Assembly: GCF_001547525.1 (NCBI RefSeq)
Contig: NZ_CM003769.1
Coordinates: forward strand, 744,001 to 808,000
Source: Burkholderia anthina
GTDB lineage: Bacteria > Pseudomonadota > Gammaproteobacteria > Burkholderiales > Burkholderiaceae
Direction: 5' to 3'
Length of the DNA: 64,000 nucleotides
Below the pieces are notes generated by a model that searched no databases, was not told where the DNA came from, and saw nothing but the letters and a program-made list of their open reading frames with translations. Of this stretch, positions 18,611-27,796 are shown piece by piece; the first letter of the stretch is position 1; every line of letters starts with the position of its first letter. Position numbers and translations under genes: made by a program.

Positions 18611-19022
18611 GCGCGCGCCGCGGCGCCGCGCGGCCAATCGATTCGAGGCGGATGCCGATAATCCCGCGGATATTCGGCCGGTGCAACGGATCGAGCGGAA
18701 AATGAATCGGGAATCGGCCGGGCGAATCGAAAAGGAAAATGCGCGGCATTTCCGCGCTCGGCAATTTCGTCTGATATATCGAAATCGCGTTCATGGGCGC
18801 ATCCATGATTTGCACATGAAACGGGCATCGTCGTGCCGCATGCCGGTGCATGCGGACGTGTCGGGCGCCGCGCCTGCCGCGGCATTTTCGTCATTTCAAA
18901 AAATTCGAGCCGTCCATTCTGATAATTTGAATCATTCGATCATGCAAATACCGTAGCATTGATGGCGAACCGGCACCCGATTTCAGCCGGGCGCCGTTGA
19001 ATGTCACCCTCAAGAAATTCCC
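18611..19022. other. 412-bp intergenic region upstream of the winged-helix/ATPase regulator
   Basis: No convincing gene; the one 91-codon frame here (18681-18956) is basic, low in complexity and matches nothing. The right half is clearly AT-richer than its surroundings (18880-18960), as expected for a promoter. A single TTCAGCCGG box at 18982-18990, 33 bp before the regulator start, resembles one unit of the CTGAA/TTCAG repeats and could serve autoregulation. Confidence 0.4.
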
Positions 19023-20828
19023 ATGATCCGGATTGGAACACTTCACGTTTTTCTCGACAGACGTGAAATTCGTTCGAACGGCAAGCTGCTGCGCATCGGC
19101 AGCCGCGCATTCGAAATTCTCGAACTGTTGATTCGGGCGAACGGTGCGCTGGTATCGAAAGATGAAATCATGCAGCGCGTGTGGCCGCACACCGTGGTGG
19201 AAGAAAACAACCTGCAGGTGCACATCGCATCGCTGCGCAAGGCGCTGGCCGGCGACCGGAACCTGATCGTGACGGTACCCGGTCGCGGCTATCGGCTGGT
19301 TTCCGGGCAGGACGCGGGCGCCGCGCCCGTGCGCCCGGCGACGTGGCGGCCGTCCGCCGCGCCGGGCGCGTTGTTCGGCCGCGAACAGACGGTCGCCGAC
19401 GTGCTGGCCGCGCTGCGCACGGCGCGCATCGTGACGCTCGTCGGCGCGGGCGGCATCGGCAAGACGCGGGTCGCGATCGAAGCGGCGGCGCGCGCCGACG
19501 CGCGCTTTCCGGAAGGCACCGTATTCGTTTCGCTCGCCACCGTCGCGTGTCCGCGCTTCGTGCCGGACGCGCTCGCCGGCGCGTTCGGCATCACGCAGCC
19601 GACCGGCTCGCTGACGCTCGAAGCGGTGCTCGCCAGCGTCGCGCGGCGCCGGATGCTGCTCGTGCTCGACAACTGCGAGCACCTGCTCGACGCCGCCGCG
19701 CGGATCGCGAGCGCGCTCACCGATGCGGACGACGGGCTGTGCGTGCTCGCGACGAGCCGGGAATCGCTGCGCATCCATGGCGAGCGCGTGTGCCCGGTGC
19801 CGCCGCTCGACATACCGGGCGAAGACGCCGGCGATCACGAGGCGATGAGCGCGAGCGCGGTGCAGTTGTTCGCCGCGCGCGCCCGCGCGGCCGATCCGCG
19901 CTTTCCGCTCGATGCGCGCAGCCTGTCGTTGATGGCGTCGGTCTGCCGCCGCCTCGACGGCCTGCCGCTCGCGATCGAGCTGGCCGCGGCACGCGCCGCC
20001 GTGCTCGGCATCGACGTGCTGGCCGCGCATCTCGACGATCACTTCCGGCTGCTCACCGGCGGTTTTCGCACCGCGTTGCCGCGCCATCAGACGCTGCAGG
20101 CGATGTACGACTGGAGCTACCGGTTGCTCGGGGAGTCCGAGCGCCTGCTGCTGCGATGGCTCGGCGTGTTCCGCGACAGCTTCGCGATCGAGGCCGTGCG
20201 CGAGGTCGTCGGCGCCAACGGGCTGGCCGGCGCCGACCTGCTCGATACGATCGCCGGCCTCGTGTCGAAGTCGCTGCTGATCCTCGAGACCGCGCACGGC
20301 GCGCCGCGCTACCGGCTGCTGACGACCACGCGGGCCTACGCGCAACAGCAGCTCGACAGTCACGGCGAGGGCGAGGCTGCCGCCCGCGCGCATGCGGCCT
20401 ACTTCCTCGCGCTGTTCCGGAGCGCGACCCACGGCGGCGAGCAGCCGGGCGTCGAGCCGGGCGGCACGACCCGGCTCGACGCGGTCCGGCGCGAACTCGG
20501 CAATCTGCGTGCCGCGCTCGACTGGGCATTTTCGGCGCGCGGCGACGCGGCGCTCGGCATCGCGCTCGCGGCCGTCGCGGTGCCTTGCCTGTTCGATCTG
20601 TCGCTCGTCGACGAATGTCGGGAGCGCGCGCGCGTCGCGCTCGATGCGATGCGCGACGCGGATGCCGCCCTGGTGTCCGACGATGCGCGCGTGCGATTGC
20701 TGGCCGCGTATGCGGCTGCGCTCGCGCATACGGCGGAGTCGACGCAGGCGGCGCATGATGCGTGGTCGGAAGTGCACGCGCTCGGATTCGATGCGGCCGA
20801 GGCCGAGTTGCCGTCGCGCGAGTCGTGA
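19023..20828 (+). CDS. Winged-helix (OmpR-type) regulator with P-loop ATPase domain
   Basis: 601 residues. Residues 1-95 are a trans_reg_C winged helix without receiver domain (FEILELLIRANGALVSKDEI ... VPGRGYRL). A short linker leads to an AAA/NB-ARC-like ATPase with Walker A LVGAGGIGKTRV (about 139-150), Walker B-like LLVLDNCEHLLD and the sensor-like LATSRESL. The C-terminal third is helical (TPR-like). Relatives are usually much longer (often 900 residues or more), so this copy may have lost part of its C-terminal repeat domain. OmpR-type winged helices bind tandem direct repeats, making this the most natural binder of the CTGAA triplets nearby. Confidence 0.85.
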   Translation: MIRIGTLHVFLDRREIRSNGKLLRIGSRAFEILELLIRANGALVSKDEIMQRVWPHTVVEENNLQVHIASLRKALAGDRNLIVTVPGRGYRLVSGQDAGAAPVRPATWRPSAAPGALFGREQTVADVLAALRTARIVTLVGAGGIGKTRVAIEAAARADARFPEGTVFVSLATVACPRFVPDALAGAFGITQPTGSLTLEAVLASVARRRMLLVLDNCEHLLDAAARIASALTDADDGLCVLATSRESLRIHGERVCPVPPLDIPGEDAGDHEAMSASAVQLFAARARAADPRFPLDARSLSLMASVCRRLDGLPLAIELAAARAAVLGIDVLAAHLDDHFRLLTGGFRTALPRHQTLQAMYDWSYRLLGESERLLLRWLGVFRDSFAIEAVREVVGANGLAGADLLDTIAGLVSKSLLILETAHGAPRYRLLTTTRAYAQQQLDSHGEGEAAARAHAAYFLALFRSATHGGEQPGVEPGGTTRLDAVRRELGNLRAALDWAFSARGDAALGIALAAVAVPCLFDLSLVDECRERARVALDAMRDADAALVSDDARVRLLAAYAAALAHTAESTQAAHDAWSEVHALGFDAAEAELPSRES

Positions 20829-20855
20829 CGCCGGGTTCGCGCGCCGCTCGTCTGT

Positions 20856-20881
20856 TTCAGAACGATTCAGCCCGGATACAG
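20856..20881 (-). promoter_or_regulatory. Triple CTGAA direct repeat (site D)
   Basis: On the minus strand: CTGTA at 20881-20877, CTGAA at 20870-20866 and CTGAA at 20860-20856, spacings 11 and 10, with CCGGG before box 2. It is about 140 bp upstream of the doxX-like start and oriented opposite to that gene, the same geometry as sites A and B. It starts 28 bp after the stop of the winged-helix/ATPase regulator gene. Confidence 0.5.
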
Positions 20882-21020
20882 GACAGCGGCAGGCGGCACG
20901 CGTAGATTGCCTGAACGGCGGGCGCCGGCATGCCGTCGGCATGCGCCGCCACGGCGTGCCCGCGCGGCATGCCACCCGGCGCACGCCGCCGTGCATCCCG
21001 CTCAATCGACGAAACGCCGC

Positions 21021-21440
21021 ATGAATCCTGCCCACTCCGACCTTTCCAGCCACGCGACCGATCTCGGCCTGCTGTTCCTGCGTGTATCGGCCAGCGTGCT
21101 GCTGCTCGTGGTTCACGGCCTGCCGAAGATCCTGCATTACACGGCCGAAGCCGCCGCCATCGAGGATCCGTTCCATCTCGGCCGCACGCTGTCGATCGTG
21201 TTCGCGATCTTCGCGGAGGTCGTGTGCCCGATCCTCATGATCGTCGGCCTGTTCCCGAGGCTCGCGGCGCTGCCGGTGATGATCGTCACGCTCGTCGCGC
21301 TGGTGTTCGTGCACCCGGACTGGCCGCTGCGCGAAGCGCAGTTCGCATGGATGCTGCTGATCCTGTTCGGCACGATCGCGATCGCGGGCGCCGGCCGCTA
21401 CGTGTTGCCGTTGCCGGGCGTCGCGCGCCGGCGCGACTAG
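21021..21440 (+). CDS. DoxX-family membrane protein
   Basis: 139 residues with four transmembrane segments. LGLLFLRVSASVLLLVVHGLPKI is the DoxX signature (cited here in part only by its start LGLLFLRVSA), and PRLAALPVMIVTLVALVFVH forms the third segment. DoxX proteins are inner membrane quinone- or thiol-oxidoreductase-associated proteins linked to redox stress. ATG 21021 is used because the upstream frame looks non-coding. The gene follows the winged-helix regulator and has the triple repeat upstream, so it is a likely target of that regulator. Confidence 0.85.
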   Translation: MNPAHSDLSSHATDLGLLFLRVSASVLLLVVHGLPKILHYTAEAAAIEDPFHLGRTLSIVFAIFAEVVCPILMIVGLFPRLAALPVMIVTLVALVFVHPDWPLREAQFAWMLLILFGTIAIAGAGRYVLPLPGVARRRD

Positions 21441-21551
21441 CCGCGACCGGCGCGACGACGGCCGGCACGCGATGCGTCCGATGATTCCGTTCCCGCGGCG
21501 ACGTTCGTCTTGCCGCCTTGACCCTTTCGCGCGCCGCGATGGCGATCCGAC

Positions 21552-23039
21552 ATGTTGAATTTCTCCGATACGGCGATCTACGGCGCGCCGATCGTGCTGG
21601 CCGATCTCGCCGCGTGGCGGCTGTTCGGGCGCGCGCGCCCCGTGACGCGCGCGATCCGGCGCTGTGCGGCGTTCGCCGCGCTGAGCGCCGTGCTGTTCGC
21701 GACCGGCGTGAGCCCGCTCGCGGTGCCCGCATCGATCGGCGGGCTCGACAGGATCGCGGTCCAGGCGATCTGCATCGCATGGTGGCTCCAGTGCGCGATC
21801 GTGTTCAGCCTGCTGCTCAATCATCTGCTGCTGCCGCGTGCATGGCACAGCCAGCGGCTCTTTCACGACATCGCCGCGGGCATTGTGTTCGGCACGGCTG
21901 CGGTGGCCGCGCTGGGCTACGTGCTCGGCCTGCCGTTGAGCGGCCTCGTCGCGACCTCCGGCGCCGTCGCGGTGATACTCGGTCTCGCGCTCCAGAACAC
22001 GCTGAACGACGTGTTCTCCGGGCTCGTGCTGAATACCACGCAACCGTTCCGGCTCGACGATACGGTGTCGATCGGCGAGCTCGAAGGGCGGATCGTCGAG
22101 AGCAACTGGCGCGCGACGAAGCTGATCGACAGCCTCGGCAACCTCGTTGTCGTGCCGAACAGCGCGGCGGCGCGCGCCACGATCGTGAACCTCAGCGAGC
22201 CGGCCGGCCTGCACGGCGTCACGCTCGCGCTCGACCTCGATCCCGCGGTGCGGCCGGCCGTCGCCGTCGGCGCACTGGAGCGCGCCGCGGCGAGTTCGCT
22301 CGACGTGCTCGCGCGCCCCGCGCCGATCGCCGTCGTGAAGGCGTTCCGCGCGAACGCGATCCAGTACGAACTCATCTGTTACGTCGACGCACTGCAGAAG
22401 AAAACCACCGTGCGCAACGCGCTCTACGATCTCGCGCATCGGCACCTGGCTGCGGCGGGCGTCGCGTGGCGGCCGCTCGCGGGCGCCGCGCCGGCGTGTG
22501 CGTCGTCATCCACATCGCAAGCGCATCCGGTATCGCGCCGGCTGCTGCTGTTGCGGGCGGTCGAATTGTTCGCATGCGTCGACGACGACGATCTGGCTGT
22601 GCTGGCCGATGCGCTGGTATCGCGTTCGTTCGGCAAGGGCGACGTGATCTATGCGTCGAATGCCGAGTCGCGCGTGCTGACGATCGTCGAATCGGGCGTC
22701 GCGGCGGTGTTCGTGCCGGGCGCGGCGGGCGACGTCGAAGTCCGGCGGATGGCGCCCGGCGATGCGATCGGGCAGTCGGTCGTGCTCGCCGGCACGCGGC
22801 TTCATGCGACCGTCCACGCGGTGACCGCGATGACCGTGCATCAGCTTCGCAGCGAGGATCTGGCGGCGCTGATCGGCAGGAAGCCGGCGCTCGGCAGGCT
22901 GATGTGCGAGTCGCTCACCGAACATGTCGCGACCGAGGAAAGGATGATGATGCCGCCGGTCGAGCAGGCGCACGCGGGGTTCAGCCTGATCGGATGGCTC
23001 GAGAAGGAAATGAAGCGGCTGCACGATTCGCTCGGCTGA
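21552..23039 (+). CDS. MscS-type mechanosensitive channel with C-terminal cyclic-nucleotide-binding domain
   Basis: 495 residues. Four or five N-terminal transmembrane segments lead to the MscS pore helix and beta domain (SGAVAVILGLALQNTLNDVF at about 137-156, then VSIGELEGRIVES and VVVPNSAAARATIVNLS). Residues about 330-450 form a CRP-like cyclic nucleotide domain (FACVDDDDLAVLADALVSRS, FGKGDVIY, APGDAIGQSVVLAG). The fusion is known from MscS-like channels thought to be gated or tuned by cyclic nucleotides. The canonical cNMP phosphate-binding Arg cannot be assigned with certainty. It lies in the inner membrane and acts in osmotic or ion homeostasis. Confidence 0.88.
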   Translation: MLNFSDTAIYGAPIVLADLAAWRLFGRARPVTRAIRRCAAFAALSAVLFATGVSPLAVPASIGGLDRIAVQAICIAWWLQCAIVFSLLLNHLLLPRAWHSQRLFHDIAAGIVFGTAAVAALGYVLGLPLSGLVATSGAVAVILGLALQNTLNDVFSGLVLNTTQPFRLDDTVSIGELEGRIVESNWRATKLIDSLGNLVVVPNSAAARATIVNLSEPAGLHGVTLALDLDPAVRPAVAVGALERAAASSLDVLARPAPIAVVKAFRANAIQYELICYVDALQKKTTVRNALYDLAHRHLAAAGVAWRPLAGAAPACASSSTSQAHPVSRRLLLLRAVELFACVDDDDLAVLADALVSRSFGKGDVIYASNAESRVLTIVESGVAAVFVPGAAGDVEVRRMAPGDAIGQSVVLAGTRLHATVHAVTAMTVHQLRSEDLAALIGRKPALGRLMCESLTEHVATEERMMMPPVEQAHAGFSLIGWLEKEMKRLHDSLG

Positions 23040-23221
23040 CGCGCGGCGTGGATCGTGAGGGTCGCCGGCGGGACGGGATGGACGTGCGCTTGCCGTCGCG
23101 GCGCGTGGCGCCGTGCCGGGGCGCTGCGTGACGCGTGCGATGCCGGGCCGTCAGTCGTCGGCGGTCGGCCGGGCGGCAGCGCTTGCGGCCTCGGCGTGCC
23201 GGCGGGCGGTGAACGGGCGCG

Positions 23222-24130
23222 TCAGTCGGGTGTCGTGAAACGCTCGACGAGATCCGGCTGGTCGAGTTGCTCGACCCACCAGTGCAGCGCGCGGCCCGCC
23301 TCGTCGCCGCGCCACGCGAGATAGCAGTGCGTGGTGTCGCGCATGCCCGTCACCTGGCGCGCGACGAGCTTGCCGTCGGCGATCGCGCGCGCCGCGATGC
23401 ATTCCGGCAGCGTGCCGACCGCGAGCCCTTCGCATTGCGCTTCCAGTTTCGCGGCCAGCGTCGGTACCGCGAGGTAAGGCTGGCCCGCATCGATCGCGAC
23501 CGACTGCGGCTGCAATTCGCGCGACGTATCGCTGATCACCGCGCCGCGATACTGGACGACCGACGCCATCGCGAGCGGTTCGGGCAACGCCGCGAGCGGA
23601 TGGGACGGCGCGACCGCGAACACGTGCCTGAGCGAGCCGATCGGCCGCGCGACGATGCCCGGCAATTCCGGCGGTTCGCCCGCCGCGCCGACGACGAGAT
23701 CGGCCCGCCGCGAAATCAGCGCATCCCACGCGCCGCCGAGCACTTCGGTCGACAGCCGCAGCCGCGTGTCCATTCCGAGCGCGTAGAAGCGGTGGACGTA
23801 CGGCCACAGCGCGCCGAACGGCAGGATTTCGTCGATGCAGACGCGCACTTCCGTTTCCCAGCCCTGTTGCGCACGCAGCGCCTTCAGTTCGAGTTGCTCG
23901 GCCGCGCGCAGCAGGCGGCGGCCTTCCTCGACGACGATGCGTCCCGCATGCGTGAGTTTCGCGCGCCGGCCGCTGCGGTCGAACAGCGCCACGCCGAGAT
24001 CGCTTTCAAGTTTCTGCACGAGGTAGGTCAGCGCGGACGGCACGCGATGCAGCAGTTCCGCGGCTTCGGCAAAGGTTCCGGTGCGGTCGATCGCGTCCAG
24101 GGCTTCGAGCGCTTCGAATGACAGCTTCAT
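23222..24130 (-). CDS. LysR-family transcriptional regulator
   Basis: 302 residues. The winged helix at residues 1-60 has FAEAAELLHRVPSALTYLVQ and LFDRSGRRAKLTHAG; the substrate-binding domain covers residues about 90-295. The VPSALTYLVQKLE recognition helix is typical of a Burkholderia/Pseudomonas subgroup whose members often control divergent genes for pirin, DoxX or isochorismatase-type proteins. Here the divergent neighbour is an AraC regulator gene, 120 bp away. Target unknown. Confidence 0.9.
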   Translation of the reverse strand: MKLSFEALEALDAIDRTGTFAEAAELLHRVPSALTYLVQKLESDLGVALFDRSGRRAKLTHAGRIVVEEGRRLLRAAEQLELKALRAQQGWETEVRVCIDEILPFGALWPYVHRFYALGMDTRLRLSTEVLGGAWDALISRRADLVVGAAGEPPELPGIVARPIGSLRHVFAVAPSHPLAALPEPLAMASVVQYRGAVISDTSRELQPQSVAIDAGQPYLAVPTLAAKLEAQCEGLAVGTLPECIAARAIADGKLVARQVTGMRDTTHCYLAWRGDEAGRALHWWVEQLDQPDLVERFTTPD

Positions 24131-24250
24131 CGCAAATTCCGGTAGGGGGTGGCTGGCGCATCATACCAGTGCCGCCGCGGCGCGAGCGGCGTGCGTCACC
24201 GGGATTTGCTAGAGTGGCCACTCCTGCCATTCGTGTCTTCGCATCGTCCC

Positions 24251-25156
24251 ATGACCACCGCTCAGCCGGACACCGCATCCTCCGATTTCATCCCGGCCGA
24301 CGTCAGGCAGACCATCGTCACGCAGGCGTTGCCGAAGGGGCAAATCGGTATCGTCCGACTCAAGACCTTGCGCCGGAACATGGGGCTGACCGCGCCCTAT
24401 GAACTGGAGAATACGGATCTGATCGTCTTGCAGTTGCATGCGTTCGGCGAACAGGATCTGTGGCTCGATGGCCGCCCCGCGCCGTTCGTCCCGTACGACG
24501 CGGGAACCGTGTCGATCTACGATCTCGACCGTCGCTGGGTGGCCGACCTGAAGGGCGCGTTCGATTGCCTGCATTTCCATCTGCCGCGCCACACGCTCGA
24601 GGAAACGGTCGACGACCTCGGCGGCCGACGGCGGCCGCAGCTTTATCTGCCGCCGCATCTGAGCACCCACGATTCGGTCATCCATGCGCTCGGACGCGCG
24701 CTGCTGCCCGCGCTGGCCCGGCCGGACGAGGCGTCGCAGATCTTCATCGATCACGTGGGGCTGGCGTTTCAGGCGCACGTCGCGTGCCGGTACGGCGGCA
24801 TCGGCGAACGGCGGGAAAAGTCGGACGGCAAGCTCACGCCGTCGCAGGCACGCCGCGCGAAAGAGCTGCTGCTCGCGCATCTCGACGGCAACATCGGGCT
24901 GGCCGACGTGGCGAGCGCGTGCGGGCTGTCTCGCAGTCATTTCGTCAAGGCGTTTCATCGGACGACCGGGCTGCCGCCGCATCGCTGGCTCATCGTGCAG
25001 CGCGTCGAACGGGCGAAGGAATGGATGCGCAACCCGGACGTGCCGTTGAGCCTGATCGCCGCCGCGTGCGGCTTCGCGGATCAAAGCCATTTCTCGCGAA
25101 CCTTCACGCGCTTGACCGGTGTCACGCCTCGCCGGTGGCGCGCGGACCATACGTGA
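24251..25156 (+). CDS. AraC-family transcriptional regulator
   Basis: 301 residues, ATG 24251 preferred over upstream starts since the codons before it lie in the divergent promoter region. Residues 1-190 are a variable sensing domain; residues about 200-298 contain the two AraC helix-turn-helix motifs (GLADVASACGLSRSHFVKAF and PLSLIAAACGFADQSHFSRT), ending in GVTPRRWR. The C-terminus shares the pattern of regulators that respond to aromatic or stress signals, but no effector can be named. It is convergent with a decayed HD-domain gene. Confidence 0.9.
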   Translation: MTTAQPDTASSDFIPADVRQTIVTQALPKGQIGIVRLKTLRRNMGLTAPYELENTDLIVLQLHAFGEQDLWLDGRPAPFVPYDAGTVSIYDLDRRWVADLKGAFDCLHFHLPRHTLEETVDDLGGRRRPQLYLPPHLSTHDSVIHALGRALLPALARPDEASQIFIDHVGLAFQAHVACRYGGIGERREKSDGKLTPSQARRAKELLLAHLDGNIGLADVASACGLSRSHFVKAFHRTTGLPPHRWLIVQRVERAKEWMRNPDVPLSLIAAACGFADQSHFSRTFTRLTGVTPRRWRADHT

Positions 25157-25617
25157 TCGTGATCGTCGCGATGCGGAGGCGGCGTGCGCCGGTCCGCACC
25201 GCGCGCTGCCATGGCGGATCGGCGGCGTATGTTTCGGGCAGCCGGTGCGACTGCGTGGCCAGCACGAGATCGCGGGCCATGGACGGATGCGATGCGTGCG
25301 CGTGCAACCATGACGCGGTACAGTGCGTGTTCGCGACCCGCACGAGCGCTGCGCGCTTCGTTGTCTGCGTCGTCCTGCAGCGTCGTCGCGTAGACGACGT
25401 CATGGGCCCTTGCCGCGAACTCGATGGCCGGCCACGGCGGTTCCGTACGATACGGCGCGAGGTGCGCGAACAATTCCGCCGGATGCGCGAGCGTGTGATC
25501 GAAGCGCCGCGGCTCGCCGTATGCGCGCTCGACGAGCGGCCACACGGCCGCCGCGCCGAAGCAGGCATCGCGGGCGGCGCGCAGCGTGCGTGCGATATCG
25601 GCGGAGACGGCGTTCAT
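25122..25617 (-). pseudogene. Frameshifted HD-domain phosphohydrolase-like gene
   Basis: The first frame from ATG 25617 reads MNAVSADIAR with FGAAAVWPLVERAYGEPRRF and ARAHDVVYATTL followed by DDADNEARSA, which is the pattern of small HD-domain hydrolases (H of the HD pair and the DNE-x2-SA motif). After about 25330 homology continues in another frame (LVRVANTH ... MARDLVLATQSHRLPETYAA), where the conserved ATxxH region is found. The C-terminal part with the last Asp is missing, and the frame then runs into the 3' end of the convergent araC-type gene. A single-base error in the sequence would mimic the frameshift, but not the lost end. Confidence 0.6.
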
Positions 25618-25722
25618 GGCGGCGCTCGCTCGGGCGGACGATGCGCGCAGCATGGCAAACGTGGCGCCGTGCGGGCATGCAACTTGCGCGCCTGCACGGG
25701 CCGCACCACCTTGGAGATTTTC

Positions 25723-26886
25723 ATGAAACGACGCTGGCCGCGACAACCGATGCTCGCGATAGGTGTGTTCGCAACGTTCGGGCTGCACGCAGCCGTCGCA
25801 TCGGCGGCGCCCGACGTGTCGATCAGCCGCGCCGATTACGGGACGACCGCGAGCGGGCAGGCGGTGAGCCAGTACACGCTCGCGAACCGGCACGGCGTGA
25901 CGCTGAAAGTCATCACGTACGGCGGCATCGTGACCGCGCTCGACGTGCCCGACCGCACCGGCCACGTTGCCGACATCGTGCTCGGCTTCGATTCGCTGCG
26001 CGACTACGAAGCGCACAACGGCAACATCCATTTCGGCGCGCTGATCGGCCGGTATGCGAACCGCATCGCGGGCGGGCGTTTCACGCTCGGCGGCAAGACG
26101 TGGACGCTGCCGGTCAACGACGGGCCGAACACGCTGCACGGCGGCCCGGACAGTTTCGACGCGAAGGTGTGGAAGGTCACCGGCACGCACAGCGACGCGG
26201 CCGGTTCGAGCGTCACGCTGCGCTACGTGAGCCCCGACGGCGAGAACGGCTTCCCCGGCACGCTGACGACGGACGTCACCTACACGCTGACCCGCGACGA
26301 CGAGATCCGCATCGACTACCGCGCGACGACCGACCGGGACACGGTCGTCAACCTGACCAACCACAGCTACTTCAATCTGGCGGGGCAGGCGGCCGGCAGC
26401 GTCGAGCGGCAACTGATCGAGATCGCCGCATCGCGTTTCACGCCGACCGACGGCACGTCGATTCCGACCGGGCAACTGGCGAGCGTCGCGGGCACGCCGA
26501 TGGATCTGCGCCAGTTGACGCCGATCGGCGCGCATTTGCGCGATGCGTATCCGCAGCTTGCGATCGCGCATGGCTACGATCAGAACTGGGTGCTCGATCA
26601 GGGCGGCCAGACGGCGCCGGCGTTTGCCGCGCGCGCTTACGACCCGGCGTCCGGGCGGTTCCTCGAGCTGTACACGACGCAGCCGGGGCTGCAGTTCTAT
26701 ACGGCCAACGGGTTGAACGGCAGTGTCGCGGGCAAGGGCGGGACGGCCTACCGGCAAACCGATGCGTTCGCGCTGGAGGCCGAGCATTTTCCCGATTCGC
26801 CGAATCATCCGGCCTTCCCGTCGACGGCGCTCAAGCCGGGCGAGACGCTGCACGAAGTGACGGTGTGGCGGGTAGGCGCGCGATGA
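25723..26886 (+). CDS. galM: Aldose 1-epimerase (galactose mutarotase), exported
   Basis: 387 residues, start MKRRWPRQPM with TTGGAG upstream. A Sec-type signal (about residues 1-29, ending VASAAPD) indicates a periplasmic enzyme. The GalM fold is clear: ITYGGIVTALDVPDR, GRYANRIAGGRF, LPVNDGPNTLHGG with the His of the active site, LTNHSYFNLAG with the second His, and ALEAEHFPDSPNHPAFPS carrying the catalytic Glu. It interconverts the alpha and beta anomers of galactose or glucose. No other sugar genes are adjacent, so its operon context is uninformative. Confidence 0.92.
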   Translation: MKRRWPRQPMLAIGVFATFGLHAAVASAAPDVSISRADYGTTASGQAVSQYTLANRHGVTLKVITYGGIVTALDVPDRTGHVADIVLGFDSLRDYEAHNGNIHFGALIGRYANRIAGGRFTLGGKTWTLPVNDGPNTLHGGPDSFDAKVWKVTGTHSDAAGSSVTLRYVSPDGENGFPGTLTTDVTYTLTRDDEIRIDYRATTDRDTVVNLTNHSYFNLAGQAAGSVERQLIEIAASRFTPTDGTSIPTGQLASVAGTPMDLRQLTPIGAHLRDAYPQLAIAHGYDQNWVLDQGGQTAPAFAARAYDPASGRFLELYTTQPGLQFYTANGLNGSVAGKGGTAYRQTDAFALEAEHFPDSPNHPAFPSTALKPGETLHEVTVWRVGAR

Positions 26887-26919
26887 GCGTCGGCGTCGGC
26901 ATCGGCGGGCGTGCGTCGG

Positions 26920-27780
26920 TCACACGTTGATCACGCCGCGCCCGATTTCGATCACGCGCCCGCCGACGCCGATTTCGCCCGCGGCATCGACCGACAAGCG
27001 CAGCAGGCAGGGCCGGCCGACGGCTTCGCCTTGCTCGACCCGAAACGCGGCCGGCAGATCGTGTCCGGCGGCGAGCAGCCAGCCGCCCAGATTCGCGCAG
27101 GCCGATCCGGTGCCTGGGTCTTCCGACACGCCGCCGCCTTGCTTCACGAAGAAGTAGCGGGACACGACCGTTCCCGGGCGCGCGGCGTCGAACGCGAACA
27201 CATAGGCGGTCTTGCGGCCGAGGCTGCTTCGCGGCCAGACGTCGAGGTGCGCGCTATCGGGCTGCGCGCGCCGCACGGCGGCCGGGTCCTTGAGCGCGAC
27301 CAGCAACTGGTCGGCACCGGTGTCGACCCACAGCGGCGGCGCGAGCAGATCGCTTTCCGCGAGCCCTAGCAGCGCCGCGACCTGCGCATTCGGCAACGCG
27401 CACGGCGCGGTGTTCGGCATGCCGGCGTGCGGCGCGATGAAGGTCCACACGTCGCCGCGCGCGGCGACGTCGACGACGCCGGCCTTGAATTCGAGCGACA
27501 GCGCATCGCCTGCCTCGAGCAGGTCCCGCACGACGTGCGCGGTGCCGAGCGTCGGATGGCCCGCGAAAGCCATCTCGTAGCCGGGCGTGAAGATGCGCAC
27601 GCGTGCATGCGCGCGCTCGGACGGCAGCACGAAGGTCGTCTCCGACAGATTAAACTGCACGGCCAGCGCCTGCATGGTCGCGTCGTCCATGCCGCGCGCA
27701 TCATCGAACACGCACAGCGGGTTGCCGCCGAACGTCGATTCGGCGAAGACGTTCAGCAGGCGGAAGGTGTACTGGGTCAT
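26920..27780 (-). CDS. PhzF-family isomerase/epimerase-like protein
   Basis: 286 residues with two-fold PhzF (diaminopimelate-epimerase-like) symmetry. NVFAESTFGGNPLCVFDDA at the N-terminus, NLSETTFVLPS with the conserved active-site Glu, EMAFAGHPTLGTAHV and VSEDPGTGSACANLGGWL are all typical. Known members isomerise phenazine precursors or unidentified metabolites. It is the second gene of a short leftward unit with a 100-residue unknown protein 16 bp upstream. The true substrate is unknown; no phenazine genes are nearby. Confidence 0.9.
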   Translation of the reverse strand: MTQYTFRLLNVFAESTFGGNPLCVFDDARGMDDATMQALAVQFNLSETTFVLPSERAHARVRIFTPGYEMAFAGHPTLGTAHVVRDLLEAGDALSLEFKAGVVDVAARGDVWTFIAPHAGMPNTAPCALPNAQVAALLGLAESDLLAPPLWVDTGADQLLVALKDPAAVRRAQPDSAHLDVWPRSSLGRKTAYVFAFDAARPGTVVSRYFFVKQGGGVSEDPGTGSACANLGGWLLAAGHDLPAAFRVEQGEAVGRPCLLRLSVDAAGEIGVGGRVIEIGRGVINV

Positions 27781-27796
27781 CGGTATCTCGTGTGGG

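Noticed and set aside
18681..18956. A 91-codon frame in the gap before the winged-helix/ATPase regulator gene
   Set aside because: Basic, no recognisable feature, no good ribosome site, and the area is better read as a promoter region.
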